A stretch of DNA of 64,000 nt from Bombus terrestris (GCF_910591885.1 NC_063276.1:6758001-6822000), one strand, 5' to 3'. Counted from the first letter of the stretch, positions 25,263-40,400 are shown. The notes: generated by a model not told the origin, from the letters alone. Numbers and translations are program-made.

Positions 25263-28200
25263 ACTTCTAGGGTATGAAAGAAAGGAAAAAAAAACAGGGA
25301 AGATCGAATGCAAACGCGCTAGAAGATTTCATTCCCTCCGCGGGCAGATATCACGTCTGAAGATGGCTCTGATGACGGTGCATTTTGTTTCAAGTCCTTC
25401 GGCGGTCTCATTTCTCTCCATCGTACGTGTAGGCACTTTTTTACGTTTATTACACTCGCGACACCACCATACTACTTTTTTTCCTCGGAGCACCGTGCAT
25501 ACGGAGAGAAGCTCCCCCAACTTGATGAATTGCTGCGTACGCGAGGAACAACACCCAAGATTAATAACGTCCTTGCGCTTGAAAAACCGGATAATTGAAA
25601 CAATGTACTGGTTTCATTCGTACGGTCACTACATCTGCTAGACCGTACCAGACTTTATCCTAAATTACCTAAGAAAATGATTTATTACTCGGTTGATCTC
25701 CGTTACGAGTCTAATTAAACTAGTTAGAGTAATATCTTGGCAGAGGGTGCGAAACGCCGATAGCGTATGAGGAAGCAGCCTATTAGAGACAAGGGTTGGC
25801 GGCAGTTTCTTAATTCGTTAGGAAGTTTCGCCAACGTATTAACGGCGCTAGATTCGATTAACGGACGCCGGGTGGATGCACGTCGGGCTATGAACGTGAT
25901 TTAATTTAATCAGCACCTAGACACGGAGAAGGAGCTAGAAGGTCGGGGATCTAAGATGGTATAGCTCGGTGAAAGGGCAGAACACGTCACGAAACCCTTC
26001 AGGGTTGAAACACAAGAGGGATGGTAGAGACACGTCGCTGTTAAGGCGTCAGCGATAGTTAGTTTCAAGTTGGGTCTATTTTTGTGTTTCAGATTCTCTA
26101 CTAAATATTTTTATCATATTTCGCTCTAGTTTCGTTTGTGCTATAGTCAAGAGAATTTCTAATTTCCTAGGATTAGTGGTTTTCTTCTTGCACATTAATA
26201 GTAATTGATATGCATCATAAACTCGCGAAGTTTCGGGCTCTACACGAGCAATTAGTACCATTACCATTTCTAACTTGGGAGACGCGTACGTCTCTCCAAT
26301 ATTCTCAAGGCTGTAATTATTCGTGAACATTGCCAATGTTCAAGAAATCAATTAATTAATTATCAGTCGACGCTCAAACATCTTATTATCAGGAATGGGA
26401 TTTTCACGTGGAAGGGAATTATTCAGAGTTCGATAGAATACGTTTACCGAATGACGTATCGTCACGATACCTTTCAGTAAGCGAAAGGACCTGTACATTA
26501 CCGTTTTTAGTGTAAGCCTCTTACAAGCAGGATTCTGGGATGTATTTAATGCGAATTATCTTTGTTTCCGCGTTTCTAAGATATGTTTGCTGCAGTAACA
26601 GCCACGTAATTTGCTTTTTCAATGGAAGCAAGCCTTTTAACGCAGTGTTCTGGGATTATCCTGCGCGAGGAGGCTTTCTTCAAGCTCTTGCTTGGAATTT
26701 AATTAATGCCGCCTTTATCGCATGGCATGAAATAAAAACTGGTTTTAAAGGCGAATCTTAGCGCGATGCAAGCTCTGTATGAGAACCTACAGAGCCTCGA
26801 TTCGAAATGAAGAAGAAAAACGTTAAGAAACAAGATCTAAGAGCGTACAAGCCGGAACGAAAATTGTAAGGAAACTTCGTGAACAGTAAGTTTTTGACGA
26901 AGGATTCTGGTGAATATTAAGCGAATTATTTTACTAAGACTTTATTTTTCAAACAGCAAAAATTAGGTGTATGCTTTTTTCAAATACCGCAATAAAACGC
27001 TTGGAATTTATCAACTTACGTCTTATTCAATTTAAGTTCAATAAAATAGCGAAATGTTGGAAAATATCCAATTTGAAAGACTGTCTTCACCACCTAAATG
27101 TTTTCAAGCGCCGATAAAAAAGAAAGTACAAGTTAAATATTTCTCTACAAACTAGCTTCAAGAATTTCAGAAAAATCGATGATTAACATTTAAGCTAGGG
27201 AACCTTCCTTGTTAGATACGAAATTAAAACGACTCATAAATTTAGCGAAGCGTCTTAGAGCGGATAAGATTTTGTTTAAACGAACGTTTAACTCGTTCCT
27301 TGCTGCATTTCCCATCCTGGTGCATTATTAAATGTCAAAGTAATTTCACAAAGTGATGCAAGCGATGATTCGCTTCTAGCGGCGAGGGGGAAAAATAGTG
27401 CGAGTCTTTGTGAGAATGACTGCAGTTTACCGTAAGCAAAATGGAACGGGAAAAGCTTGGATGAAGCTTTCTCGACTCGAACGCAAAAGAGATTGCGGAT
27501 TATCATGACAGATCTTGATGCTCTCGGGGATCAAGGCTCCTCCTATAGCCAACTCCTTTAGATCCCCGGAGACGGTACCAGTGTTTTGCATAAAACTGAA
27601 GAAAAAGCTGGTAGAAAAATGACGAAAACACCGATGAGCCGGGTACTAGTTAAATGCACTGGCTACAGATGCTGGTTAATGAGCCGTTCGATCAATGTTA
27701 TTAAATAATTAAGAGATACATCATCTCTCCTGTCTACGGAAGATTACTTGCTTACCAGTGTCGTTCATCAACGCGAACAACTACAAGTTCACACAACATT
27801 TCTACGTTCTCTGTAAAGCATACAATCGTTTAACTTGCGATAAAGTTACTAGAAAAATCGTTGTTTCAGTTTTTTCGCGTGTAACGCGTCGTAAGTAGAT
27901 CGTGACCGCGACTAGTCGGACCGAATCGAATCAAGGTACGGGCGAATTGTGACTGGATTTTTACCTCGACCGCCAGTTCGATCACTCGACAATGGGTTTA
28001 ATTATCTTCTTTTTGCTTGAATTACTACACGGTCGTCGGACATTTCCTCAAAAACATCGTCAATTGGCCAATTACAATCACCGGTGAATGACGGCGCGTT
28101 AAAAATCCGATAGAAAGGCGGCCGACACTTTTCCACGCGGACGATCCGATTTAATCGACGCAACGGATGACGGAGGGCTCACTATCCAGCGAGAATTTGC

Positions 28201-29451
28201 AATTACGTTTCTCTAATTCCTCCCGACGTGGCGACATAGACCGGACACAGGCGTTCCGTTTTTATCGCATGAGCCGCTCCGCTTATTTATCGATAGCTCG
28301 TAAAAGAGCGGCCGGCAAACGGCTCATAAACGAGCCTCCAATAAAACTGGCATACTTTCTCTCTCTATCTCTTCTCTTCCCTTTTCGTTCATGCTTTCCC
28401 AATCCGGCCTCTCGAAGCGGATCGTTAGCCGGAAATTTCGAGGCTCCTCACTCGTAAATTTCGGCCATGAATTTTTACGGCACGGCGAATAGCCGTCACG
28501 TTCGATCACCGATCCGTGAGAAGAGACAGACCGTGTCCCTCTGCAAAACGGCGTTTTTAATTGCCCGACACAATTGTAATTCGACGGGTATTAAACAGAA
28601 ATCACGGGAAAATTTTGCCCACGCTGTACCACAGGTGTTGATTTTTTCCCTTTTCTCGTTTTTAGTATAGCGCTGTTGATCAGCCTGTAGTTGATTAGTC
28701 ATTGTCGCTTCTTAACCCTCTGCCTCGTGATTTTTCTAGAAAAATATAAACGATAGTATTTAGTTGGGTAGTGTTTCGACGTTTATATATTTTTTATATT
28801 TTTACACATCATGCGTATTCTATGCGTGTTTGTACTCGTAAATTTTTCATAATTCGATTTACTAGACAGCGAGGCACCGATATATTATACATGTGTAATT
28901 TATATTTATATACTTTGGATCTGAAAAATCGAAGTTGAGGTCTGAATGTGAGACAAACTCTATTAAAAATATAATTTGCAACAACCATAATCTGTACCAC
29001 GAGTGTAATGAGATGTTATAAGGCAAGAAGTTAATTAACATGCGACGCATCGAAATTAGAAATCTGACAATCTTGTTACGCGTTGGTTCAGCCGAACCGC
29101 TGTGAAGTCACGGACCGTGGTAATTTGGCGCAACAATTAAATACACTGGGCGCCATCGAATGCTAATTAAAATTTGTACGTTGTTATCGGTTTGTCGCGT
29201 GGTTGATCGTTAACCATGGGAGCGCAGGAAAGCGTACGTTTGATGGGCCGCAGGAATTGAACGTTCGTTCCCTTGCAAATTCATTGTCCGCTTTATTTTA
29301 TTACGCAGTATGGCGTTCGAAAAACAGCCGCAAGATTGATGGTGTCCCGTATTCCTGTCAAACGCAAAATACACCAAATCTAGTTACTCAATACTCGTTA
29401 TAAATATATATTAAACTGACTTTTGATGCATCATTTTTCACTTATTGGTAA

Positions 29452-29481
29452 GCCATACAAATGTGAGTTCACTTGTATGGC
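29452..29481. repeat. Hairpin (9-bp perfect stem)
   Basis: GCCATACAA pairs perfectly with TTGTATGGC across a 12-base centre, and four more base pairs are possible if a short bulge is allowed. It lies in the presumed intron, with no pre-miRNA-like length or conserved mature sequence recognised. Confidence 0.6.
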
Positions 29482-29640
29482 CGACAAATTGAATAAAATT
29501 AATATCTCGCTCGTTTTTCATTTTATCACAAAAGCAATACGTACGGATTTTCCACGTATTTTGTTCATTATTCGTTTATTATGAAGCATGCAGGAATTCT
29601 ATTGCTTTACGCGAAGAAGAGTTCTTCCCTTTTTCCTTCA

Positions 29641-29706
29641 TTCAACGCTAGTGATCCATTTCAATGATGGATCAGTCACAAAAGAATGCCTTCCATCATC
29701 GTTGAA
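29641..29706. repeat. Nested inverted repeats
   Basis: TGATCCAT (29652-29659) pairs with ATGGATCA (29667-29674). The outer TTCAACG (29641-29647) pairs with CGTTGAA (29700-29706), and ATGATGG (29664-29670) can alternatively pair with CCATCAT (29693-29699). The three pairings are partly mutually exclusive, so the segment could fold in two ways if transcribed. Confidence 0.5.
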
Positions 29707-32004
29707 AGTAGTACAATGATGTCTAAGGGTCGTAAGGGAAATATCCCAGTCAAATACAGCCCTCAGCTCGAAGACTTAAACGGTTTAACCTTATCTATTC
29801 TGAAAAGCAATTTTGTAATAACAGGGAAACCGTGACAACATGCATCATAGTCGAAGGTAACCACATCGCAAGTAGAATAGGTTGACCATACATCAGTCGA
29901 GGCGCATGCGTTTTATTAAAGCCATATTTTTCGCGAATGTTTAAAGATACTTACACTGCTGTCCATACGTATTTCGACGCAATTCGATCAAGGGTTCGTA
30001 TTTTTATTATATTTCGAAAGTTAGTACAAACACTCTGTTACATTTGAATCGAAATAAAGAATGTATCCGCGTCACTCAAGTCCCGTGTTTTCCTCTAACG
30101 AATAGTTGAAACTTCGTAAAATCTCAATGCTATAATACTAATCGAATATTGAAGTATTGATCGCATACTTACGCATGTAATGACCATTAAGGAATTGGTA
30201 AAAGGTGGAGCTGATCAGTTTGGTTTCTGGAAAACTCAATTTGAAAGTGTTCAAATACTTAGAGATGGTAATGCACATTGTAAGACATACAATGTACTCT
30301 CTGGAAGTAGTAATCGCCTGGTTTAATCCACCTTCCGCGAAGAAAAAGTGGTTCGAAATGCGTTAGCGTTCCTGCTATCGGTATTTACCTCCGTATCCAA
30401 TTCGAGTCTGCTAATTCGACTCGGAAACCGGATACTCTCTCGCTTTTAAATGGATCTAATCTAACCATCCCCTCTTCCGCCAGCTACCCCTCTGAACGAG
30501 CGATCGTTTTTTGTTCCGCTCGAGCGGGGGTGTAGCAGGCTGCGCGCGTGGACCGTCCGGATTTCCAAACGTCGTAGTCAGAGTAGGAAACTTTACGGAA
30601 ATGGAAAAAGTCTTGGAAGAAGATTCCTTCTCGTCCTTCGTTGGTCACACAGAGGTCGGGATACGGAGGAGGTTATTCTTGCTTCTCTCCAACGGGCCAG
30701 CAAAAAGTCGATACGCCACTGCGGCGAATTTTCAACGTTGAACCAACTCTCGCCGGAGAGGTCAGGTGGGATTCACGCTGGACGCTTCACGCGGAGATCG
30801 AACTTTTTATCAGCGACTCTTCTCGAAATTATATTTCAGAGTTCAGGGCACAGAGTGGACTAATGTCGTCCGATTTACTTTCACGAGAAAGATAAATGGA
30901 GAGATATTTTAGGCCAGATATGTGGCTGTTGGAAGAAATATTCAAGTATGACAAATAAATACGGTTAAACCCTTTCCGCGAACTTGGACGTATTAGCGAA
31001 ATGTGCGGTTGGAAAGTAGGGCATGCTATTCCAGATTTATTTAATTTAGTAACCTCGCAAGACAAAGTGCTGTCCTTCGCAAATAGGAACTTAAGCTGAA
31101 TAACGTGAGCTCTTGGTACATATTTGGACAAGAATTAGGTAGAGACCCAGGACTGACACTTTTTACCTTGAAACTAGCATGCTTGAAGCAAATATCCAGG
31201 ATTAACAACGGATTGCATTCTTCCTTCGTACAGTTTTTCATGTTATTCCGAGATAATATAACTATTTTACGGTGTAACACAGGACAGACTTGGATAAATA
31301 GTCAAATGTAGAATTATTTGCGTATTAGGAATGATATGGTGGTTAGTTCCTAAAAAGAGTTTAAAGCTTGTGCTTCGTCATAAATATCAGAACTCTTATA
31401 AGAACCGAGATAAATCCCAAAAACCCGGAAAACATTAATTCCAAATTCTGCGTTATTTTATTATACCGTCAAAGTTCTATAAAGATCAGGGAAATTTCTC
31501 GCTTTAATCATATTATAAACGACAAATTCAAGGGGGAAGTTAGACGTTTAACAAAACGATTCTCCTTATTTCCGATTCGACCTCGGTATACCTTCTTTCC
31601 AAAAGATAGAAGAATTTTCAACGTTTCCAAGGGGTAAATACGTGACCAACGAACAGTAAAAGAACAGAGGGAGAAAGGGAGCCAACCCGATAGACAGGAC
31701 GATTGTGGCGTAACGCAGTCGTTATCTCGCGTTTTTTTCCGTCGTCAAGGGCTCTCCGCCTGCCTCCGGCTTCTCCCCTCATCATCATCCCTTTCCACTC
31801 TCGTTCGTAACTCGTCGAGAAGTGCGGATAAAGGGATGAATCGACGGTTGAATAGTAAGGGTGAGAGGGATTAGAGTATCGGAGGGAAACGGCCAAAGGG
31901 ATACGGAAAAACCGGTCGCTGGGATTATTGAAACTTTTGGGAGCAGGATGAAGGAGCTCGGTGTGTAAATTAGTAGCGATTTCTTGCGAACTTCGAATAA
32001 TTTC

Positions 32005-32405
32005 ACGAAGGAAGAAGAACGTGGAAGCAGAAGAACGAAATATGAACCTCCGAGAAGACGAAGAATTAAAACGCGGGGAGAAAAGCAGCAGATGGAAACA
32101 GATTAGTGGGGAAAATTAGGAAGTGCAAGGTAGAAAGGCGAGGGAGAAATAAAGAGAGTACGAAGTCGAAAGAGGCGGCGATATTGCAACAAAGAAGGTT
32201 GTGTAAAAGGAGAAAGAGGAAATCAGGTAGCGTGTAAAGGGAGAAGAAGAAAAGGAAGGGGAAAATATAGGTATACTGAAAAGGGAAGAACAAGTACGTA
32301 GTGGATGGACGAGCCGAAGAATAATGAAAAGAGACAAAGAGAGACAAAGAGTAGGGTATAATAGATGGAAAGAATAGGAGAAAATCAACGCGTCCTGCAA
32401 ACATC
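32005..32405 (+). repeat. Long purine-rich tract
   Basis: About 400 bases with heavy A/G bias on the + strand and no exact repeat unit. It produces long but meaningless pyrimidine-coded frames on the minus strand (Ser/Phe/Leu/Pro-rich). Confidence 0.65.
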
Positions 32406-35400
32406 GACGCCGAAAAGAGCGCCACGATGGTTTGGAACGTATGTAATTGCAGCGAGAAAGTGACCTACCGAATCGGGGACACGGTACGTGACACACGAAA
32501 AATTGGATAATGCGAATTGGCGGTAACAACCGGCTACCGTGGGAGGAGTAGCCGGAGTAGGGAGCAGGAGGTGGGCGGTTCCCGAATAAAATTGCGGACA
32601 ACGATGTGTACGTGTCGAGGATGGGGCCGGGAATGGAACGTGGAACGACGAAAATGGCAGGCCGATTGCGTTGTAACTGGCACAGGAAAAATGCCGCTGT
32701 TAATGTATATCATTGCTGACGCGGCGAGGTATTATTTTTCGAAATATTTCGCCCCCGCATCCGCGACCTCCGATCGTACATTTTGCAAGTGACACCTCCG
32801 TCATGGACAAGTGCACCAGGAAAATTGATAATTCATCTTCTTTCGGACGAAACATTGTACTACTTCTGCCTTTTTTCTTTCTTTTTTTGATTTTTTATTT
32901 TTTTAAATTCATTGCTCTATGTTGGAACGAATATTTCATATATACAGAGCGTTAAAAAAGACAGCCCACGACTTTATATCAGGTTATATTACTCATTCAG
33001 TGAATTAACAAATGTTTAATCGATAGAAGTCTGAAAGACAATACTTCTGATATAAAATCAATTATTCTTAATTGTGACATCGCGGATTTGCCATCGTGAG
33101 ATGCTTCTTTGTTTCTAGATACAGATCAACCCATTTTCGGTTAATAAACTGAAACAGCTCGTACTGTAATTTTTTCGAGACGACGTCTGCCACGCGAAAT
33201 CGAATTACTTTCACTAATCTCGTCGAGTTTCACGGAATTTAATTCGATCGGTTGAGAATCTCTGGCGGAGATCTTAACGCAGATTTCCTTGCGGTAATTT
33301 CGCCCCAGCAGCCGGCGTTGCGAAATTCCCTTGCAATTCGTTAATGTTCTTCCGAAGAAAAAGTAGCGAGTCGATAATCCCAGCAAGTTTCTCAGTTTGC
33401 GGAGAAACATTTACCTGTGAAACTGTTGTGCCTGTGTGCACAGATTATTCCGAGGCACTCTCCCGCGCGCGGTTACGTACGAACCGGGTAATTATGGAAA
33501 GTTACTGCTCTTTGATCGAAGTAAATCCGTATATTTTATTGACAAACTCCGGCTACTAACTTTTCCATTAGGAGACACTAAGGATTTCCCTACAGGCGAA
33601 TAAATCCGCCGAGTGGTTCTAGATGTTGCCTCAAAGGAAGGCACTGTTAAAAATTGCGCTTAATAATGCATGCCTTTTGGTTAAAGGGAAGTTAAGGGAG
33701 GAAAATATCTGTATTTTTCAAAGCAAGTTAATATTTCGGGAAAAATGTAACGATTTATTCGTTAACGAAGGGATACACTGACTGGCGAAAGTATTTGAAT
33801 ACTCGCCGTAGTAAAGTTTTACGTCCGTGGTAAAACATCGTGGAACTTCATTAGAACTGTTGCAAAACACGAGTCTCATGAATATATTGCTAAATTTGTA
33901 ATCAGTTCGAAAATATATGTATAGAGAAATTACAAGATATTTACTGGAAACATACATTTAGTAAAGCAGCGGCGAAATTTCAAAATGTTTCGTAGAACAC
34001 ACTTAATATATTCGTAAAAGGTGGTTACAAATGTTCGAATACTCTACCGAGTATGTCTGTGCACCTTGAGTTATCGAAAAATGGCAAAGATAAATACGGT
34101 GGATACCCGGTTGCTTAGAAGACACTGATTTCCTATTCGGTGAAAATCTGTCTGAAGTAAACGCGATATTAACCGACGAAATCTATTTAACGTTTCCTAT
34201 ATCGATATTTCATCTCGGAGATACGGACGATTCGGAACTTCGATTAAACTTTAATTGCTTCGCATCACCGGAAGCGAACCGCGTTGAAAATGACATTTTC
34301 ACCGTATCACTTTTATTCGCCGTGATAAATAGCGCTTTTATAGCCTCTCACTTCGTTTATCGTGCTCGTTTCATTTAATGTTACGTAAAATGCCGCTTTC
34401 GTACGTAGCTGTTTCTGTAATATTTGATAAAACTTTTGAAAACCGCATCACGCGGTACATTTCAAACGTGAAACACGTCTACTGAACTTACAGTTACGAC
34501 TCTATTTAAATCGTAAGTAAATTTAACGTCGATTCTTCGTCGGCCCGCTTGTTTAAAAACGGTGACATCGATCGGTCGATTTCGATAATTGAATCGCGCT
34601 CATCAGCGGACGCTTAAAGGGAATCGAAAACAAGGGGCGAGGTTTTAATTACGTAGTTAAAATTTTACACGGGACTCGTAACGAGTGCGTGCGGCGCATA
34701 TAAAAATGGGGGAAACTCGAAACATGGATGTTCGTTTTCATGTAGCAAGCATACCTCCAATATACACAGAGCTAACTCCACTGTGGCTGACCTTTAACGA
34801 GTTATTCTACTGCGCGCGATTCAAGTCGCGTTTCATCGTGAACGCTCGACTGCGATGCAATCCGATGGTCGAAATTATAAAATTGAAACAATCAATTTAT
34901 CGATGCCTCGATTGCTTTTCAGTTTACGTCCGTCAGATAGAAAAGACGTGCCCTCCCAGTCCCGTCTCGTAAAACGAATTTCATTACATTCGCAATTTAT
35001 CAATTTTCCCTCTTTCTTTCGGATGTTCAACGAGACGTTTCACGACGAGATCCGTATTTCTTTGATATTCCGGCTAAAAGAACGGTTACTCTTATTAAGT
35101 TTCCAAGTACCACGAATTGATTTTGTGCGCGTGTTTTAACTCGTGAATGTAAGCGTTAATAAATAAGCGGTACGAGCGTAGATCATATAAACTCGTTGAC
35201 AAAGTGTTTCGTGAGAACTTGACTGCATATCTCGACCAAGAATTTGTTACGTACTTTAATATGCCGTAAATTAGGGGATACGCGTATCAGACAGAAATAC
35301 CCGCGCTGCTAAATTAAATACAACACACGCAACGCTGTGAAAGGTCGAAGGCGAACCTGTCTTAATTGTTTTAGCAAACTCCATCGAGAAACGACTGTGG

Positions 35401-38400
35401 AAATAACAGGATAGAAAATAAACGTTAGCATGCAAAACTGTAATGTGAAGAAAAAATGCAATTTATATGAAAAACTGAATCAAGCTACTGTCAAAGGTAA
35501 AAGTCCACCTTTAGCGAAACGTTGCTAGCTCGTGTCGATGTTCTCGTTCGTGAGAGTTTATACAATAATTCGTTGATTCTCTCAAAGTAAGCACGAAACG
35601 TAAGGGAATGCCTGTAATATAATGTAAGAACGATAGAACCGATCAAGGGCCTCGCGGTTCCACGAGAATTTCATCGAAGCTACATTGCCTTCGGCGTCAT
35701 TTCCACATCGTAGAACCAACGAATATTCTCCTACATAGCGTAGTTTCGAAAAGTCCATAGGCTATTGTCATTAGAAGAAACGACAACGAAGACGCCGTTC
35801 ACGCCAAATTGAAAATTAATTGCAAGAAACTTTGCTAGAATGTTAACAGATGACGACGTGCGGAGTTTTAATCTATGGAGAGACCAACGTTTCGTTAACG
35901 CAGCATTTCATTTGTAGCTTCTTTTCAGTCAATTCACGTTATTAGATCCTATAGAATTCGTGACGTGATTATGAAAAGGAATTTCAAAAGTTTATTCCAG
36001 CAATATTACTTTCATTACTATTTCTTCTTTAATTTAGAGACGGTAATTTTATGAAATTTCAAGAAATTTGAGTATTTTGTAGCATCGCGGTAAACTATTT
36101 TTTTATTAAATTATAGAACTTCGACATGATCAAAATTATGAATTTTCTCTCTGTCGGAGAACCGTTCTTAAACACTGAGCGACATTGGCATACAAGAAGT
36201 TCATTACGTGTTCCCAACAATTTCGCAACGCTATCCTCGCACGTCTTTCGTATCCTTCCGTTATATTTAATTCGCTGCCACCTTTCTCGAGGTAGATCTC
36301 GCGTATTGTTCGTGAGAAACGCCGAGAAAGCCCGATTCCGTGGTACAAGCAACATTGGGGAAAACGTTGGTATAGTCTTCGAAATGAATGGTGGGGATGA
36401 AAGGAAACGTAGTCAGCACGGTTGTAAATTCACCTTGCACAGGGATTACAAGACTCTGTGAATGGAGTAGTTTCCATGATTATTTAATTCATCACCGGAC
36501 CGGCCTTTGTGAGCAATTTTTTAAACTCGACTTCATTTTTTCCAAGAAAATTGCCACAGAATTTATTATCCAAGGCAGATCGCTGTATTTTTAATCATCT
36601 GACAATTTACCCTTTATTAGTTGGAAAGAATTTTATAAAAGTGCCTATGTACATTTTCATAACTCGTTTGTGGTATCGTAACTCTGAGATATTAATTAAA
36701 GTACGAGACTATGCATCACAATCAAAGTTTTATTGTCAATCATATTTTTAATAAAGCTGTTTTGTGTGCTCACGTAGAAATGTTTCAATAGATAAAACGA
36801 TAATTTCCGCTTAAAAGTCGTCGAGCATTTCTCATCAAAATAAACACGGTTCCTAATTGTCGATAGTATCTTTTTTATTTTTATGAGTTTCGTCTCAATT
36901 ATAACACCTAACAAACTATTATTAATTAATTCGTTAATAATTTTCCATATCTTTTATGAAACGTCGTCATTTCGATTTCCAATAGCTTTTTTACAAGAAT
37001 GATTTATGTACTCGTCTTTTATCAAGGCAACATCAAAGAATCTAAGTGAACTCGATTCGAGTTAAGTTGATGGATCATGGATAAGAATTGAAGGAATAAG
37101 CAGAAAGCACGTTGCGATCGAATTCTATGGATCTCACTGGATAATACCTTCAAAGAAACGATTTACACAGTCCGGACGCGGGCTATTTCCTTTACAAATA
37201 AATGATCAGTCTATTCCATGTAGTTTGTTTCAAGCCCGTGTCGGTTCGTATCTCCGTTAAATATTTTATCGGTCTCCGAAGTTTTAACCAATGGTTCGCA
37301 CGCATCAAGTGCTCATCCTCGTCTGCTAGTCCAAAGTATAGGGGAAAAAACGTGAACAAAAGACAGCTCGAACGCTTGTTATCCATTTAGCACAGTGTTA
37401 ATCTTAAATTGATGAAACACGCGATGGGAAATCAAGATTCCATTTCCCTTCGACTCCCTTTTAGCCATAGCTGTTCGTTTACTCTCTTTTCACCTATCAA
37501 TACGATAGAAAGGTGTTTGGTCGTGACGTGATCTTATCTACAGGTAACCAACAAATCCACTGGAAGACATAGAACGATTGACTTAAAAATATCTTTGTGT
37601 TGAAACCCAGACGAGAAACTTCAAAGATAATTGCACAGATCCTGATTATTTAAAAAAATTTTAAATCATATTCGAGTGTTTCACTTTCCTAGTTATAGTA
37701 TATCATATACACAGATGATCATACACAAAATATATATTCAGACCAACAGAGGATTAACATTTTTTATTTGGTCACCCAACAGAGGTGTGCTGATAAAGGA
37801 ATGAATTTTGAAATTTTGGAGAAGGTACACGTGACGAAACGAATGGCCTGTGATTTATGAAACAGGTAGAATTTTACTCTTCGTCGATTAAAATCAAATT
37901 CAAGGAATTTCGGATCGGCGTTAACAAACCCGGTAAGAAGTTGGAAAACTGCTCTGCCACTGGCGCTGCCGTGGTTGTGGATATATCGTTGCCATGTTCA
38001 AGTTTCGATTGCAGTTAGTAGGTGGAGAGCAACTCGTGCGCCCGCGCTTCGGAGAAAATTGCACGCGGAATTCGTCTTAGTTTCCATACACGAATTTCCT
38101 TTCCTATTTGTCACAAGCGTAGGCGAGGCTACTTATTTGTACACGTCCGCGTAGCCATGCACCACGATAGAACGCAACTGCGGCCTCGAATCTACCAGTC
38201 CGGAGGAATGATCGATTCACTTAGAGGGTCAGCTTGCTTCGACGAGACATTAGTCGTCGTGCTGCGTTTCTAACTCACCCCTACATACACGTGCATCATT
38301 CATGGATGCACACACAAACGTTTGCTGGAACCTGATGTTGCGACTATTCTGTTACACGGGACCAGAGGACGTTGGCAAACGTCTCTGCAGAACGTTCCGC

Positions 38401-39827
38401 TGTTTGGCGAAATCGACTGGTGGCGAGATTCGATATTACTCCGTCAGAAAAGTAATTTACGGCGTCGTTCGGATTTCATCTGCACGGTCTTCGAAATCGA
38501 ACGATTCATAAAGCGAGATAAAGGCCGCTCGCCGTTTTTTCTCCATACATACAGATTTTTTCTCTTGTCAAAACACACAGAAGGGGGGCAACGGTTGTCA
38601 GGTTTCCGTTTTATCAAATCCTCCGCTCTCTCTTCCTCCCCCCCTTCTACCGAGTTTCGCTGCTTCACAACGCTGGCAGACGGAGCCAACTCTGGTAGCG
38701 ATGTAATTGAGTTTGAAGCGAAAGAGGATGAAACTTTGAGACAGTTTCGGCTGGTAAGACAAAGAGGCAAGTTTAAAGCTTCTGTTAAAAGCAGTTTACA
38801 CGTCGGCCGGCCGACCTGTTAAATAGCCTGGTCTCTTGTCCCTTCCAAGATTTTGCTCCCCTTTGAGCGATAACGGCGCCATTAAATTTGTAACACCTTA
38901 AGAAAAGAATTGTTCTGAGATATTGTTGCGTATCCGTATGGGTGAGTCTTTCATAAAACACAATATAATTTCACGAATTTACTGCGATGTTAGTGTTATT
39001 TCTATCTTTCATATTTAATCGAAATCAATAGCTCTAACACCAGCTGTATTGTCTGAACCTTTGAGGATTTCTAATAATTCGTATCTTCCCTTTCATTGCA
39101 TTTTCAACATATCATTTTTCCGAGATAAAAAATTCAATCTTTCGATCCTCTAGAAAACTCGCAGATTTTGGTTAATCGCGGTAACCATTCTGCTCTTAGA
39201 TACATACGTACCAGTGAATAATCTCGTATTAAACAATTTTAACGCCGTAATTGGCAACAAATCACATCTCTTAGCGTTTCGTTGAGCTCGTTCGAAATTC
39301 TCACTGCGACAACGATTTCTCGGCGGAAGTTTCGACGAGAACCAGCGCGCAGATAACCGGTCGGACGTGTCACTCAATGGTGCGTGCGATATCCGGCGGA
39401 AATGCCGGATAAATCTGTCGGCAAGAGAGTGGCCGGAGTGATGGCGGCCGAACGATATCAGCGCGTACACGCGCCACCGAAATTTAGCATATCTATTCCA
39501 CGCTCGGACGTGAAGTGCCTATCGAGGTCATTTTTTTGAACTTCGTTTCCGATCGGCTGTCATAATTGCATCGCGCCGATTGACGCAGATTCGAACATTG
39601 CCCCGAATATCGCGATGCTTCGAAGCCGCTCGAGCGTCATTAATGGGATTTCAACGGGGCTGCACAGACCCATACGCGATTTCAGGACAATAACGGTTAC
39701 GGTTACGATAATGGGTAGCGATAACGACGACAGAAATAGCGACAGCTCTATTTTTGTCGAGCTCGCGACGCAATATCGCTCTAATCGCGTCAATATCGCG
39801 CAACTTGGGGACGATGAACGATGTATC

Positions 39828-40400
39828 AGAGTCAGCACTGTAACTAGATTAGGTTGAAATCTGAGAATGTCTAATTCAATATTTCGTTTTATTTTAAAGA
39901 CGAATTTTATTATTATTTGATGTTTGATTTCGTGATGTTTCGAAGTACTAATTGGTAGAAAAATTAATGAATGGTGTTTATTCGTACACGATATTTAGGC
40001 ATGATAGACAGTTTACGACAGTCAGCACCGCAATTCAATAATTGAAATAAAATATTCGTAATTGAAATAAAATATTTGTACAGTAAAATATTTTTACTGT
40101 CTAATATAAAGACAGCTAATTTTGTAAATTCTATTTTATATACAAATTTTAATATTGTTTGATGTTTCAAACTGAGTGGAGTACAGATTGACAGCAAAAG
40201 TTGAATTTTATTGATATGCGACATTTATCGCTAATCTATGAGAATGCAATTTGATCATTGAAACTATTCTTGTTACAAATCTGAAACTATCTAATTAAAC
40301 ATTTTATTTTATACAATCGTTTAATTTTATATATTTTATATCGGTGCTACTCGATGGCTATCGGTAGAAAAACATTTAACTATTTCGGCTGCTTAATAAC
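39828..40400 (+). repeat. Degenerate tandem units of about 190-220 bp with an internal 20-bp duplication
   Basis: The words AGTCAGCACYG (39829 and 40019), GTCTAAT followed by TTTTATT, TTATT.TTTGATGTTT (39911 and 40153) and WGGTAGAAAAAYATT recur in the same order, and a third weaker unit begins near 40245 (TCTAATTAAACATTTTATTTTA). Inside the second unit a 20-bp word, ATTGAAATAAAATATTYGTA, occurs twice back to back at 40041-40060 and 40061-40080, with one difference. Confidence 0.55.

Noticed and set aside
25195..25641. 148-codon frame on the + strand
   Set aside because: It begins at a TTG, lacks domain features and overlaps a repeat fragment.
26540..26761. 73-codon frame with an aromatic-rich segment after TTTGCTGCAG
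   Set aside because: No donor in frame and no recognisable domain; the putative acceptor is followed at once by TAA in one frame.
32116..32601. 161-codon frame on the minus strand
   Set aside because: It is the complement of a purine tract and reads as Ser/Phe/Leu/Pro low complexity.
38322..38822. 166-codon open frame on the + strand
   Set aside because: No ADAM-like or other known domain, overlaps a long frame on the opposite strand, no flanking splice signals or promoter; consistent with chance in CpG-rich sequence.
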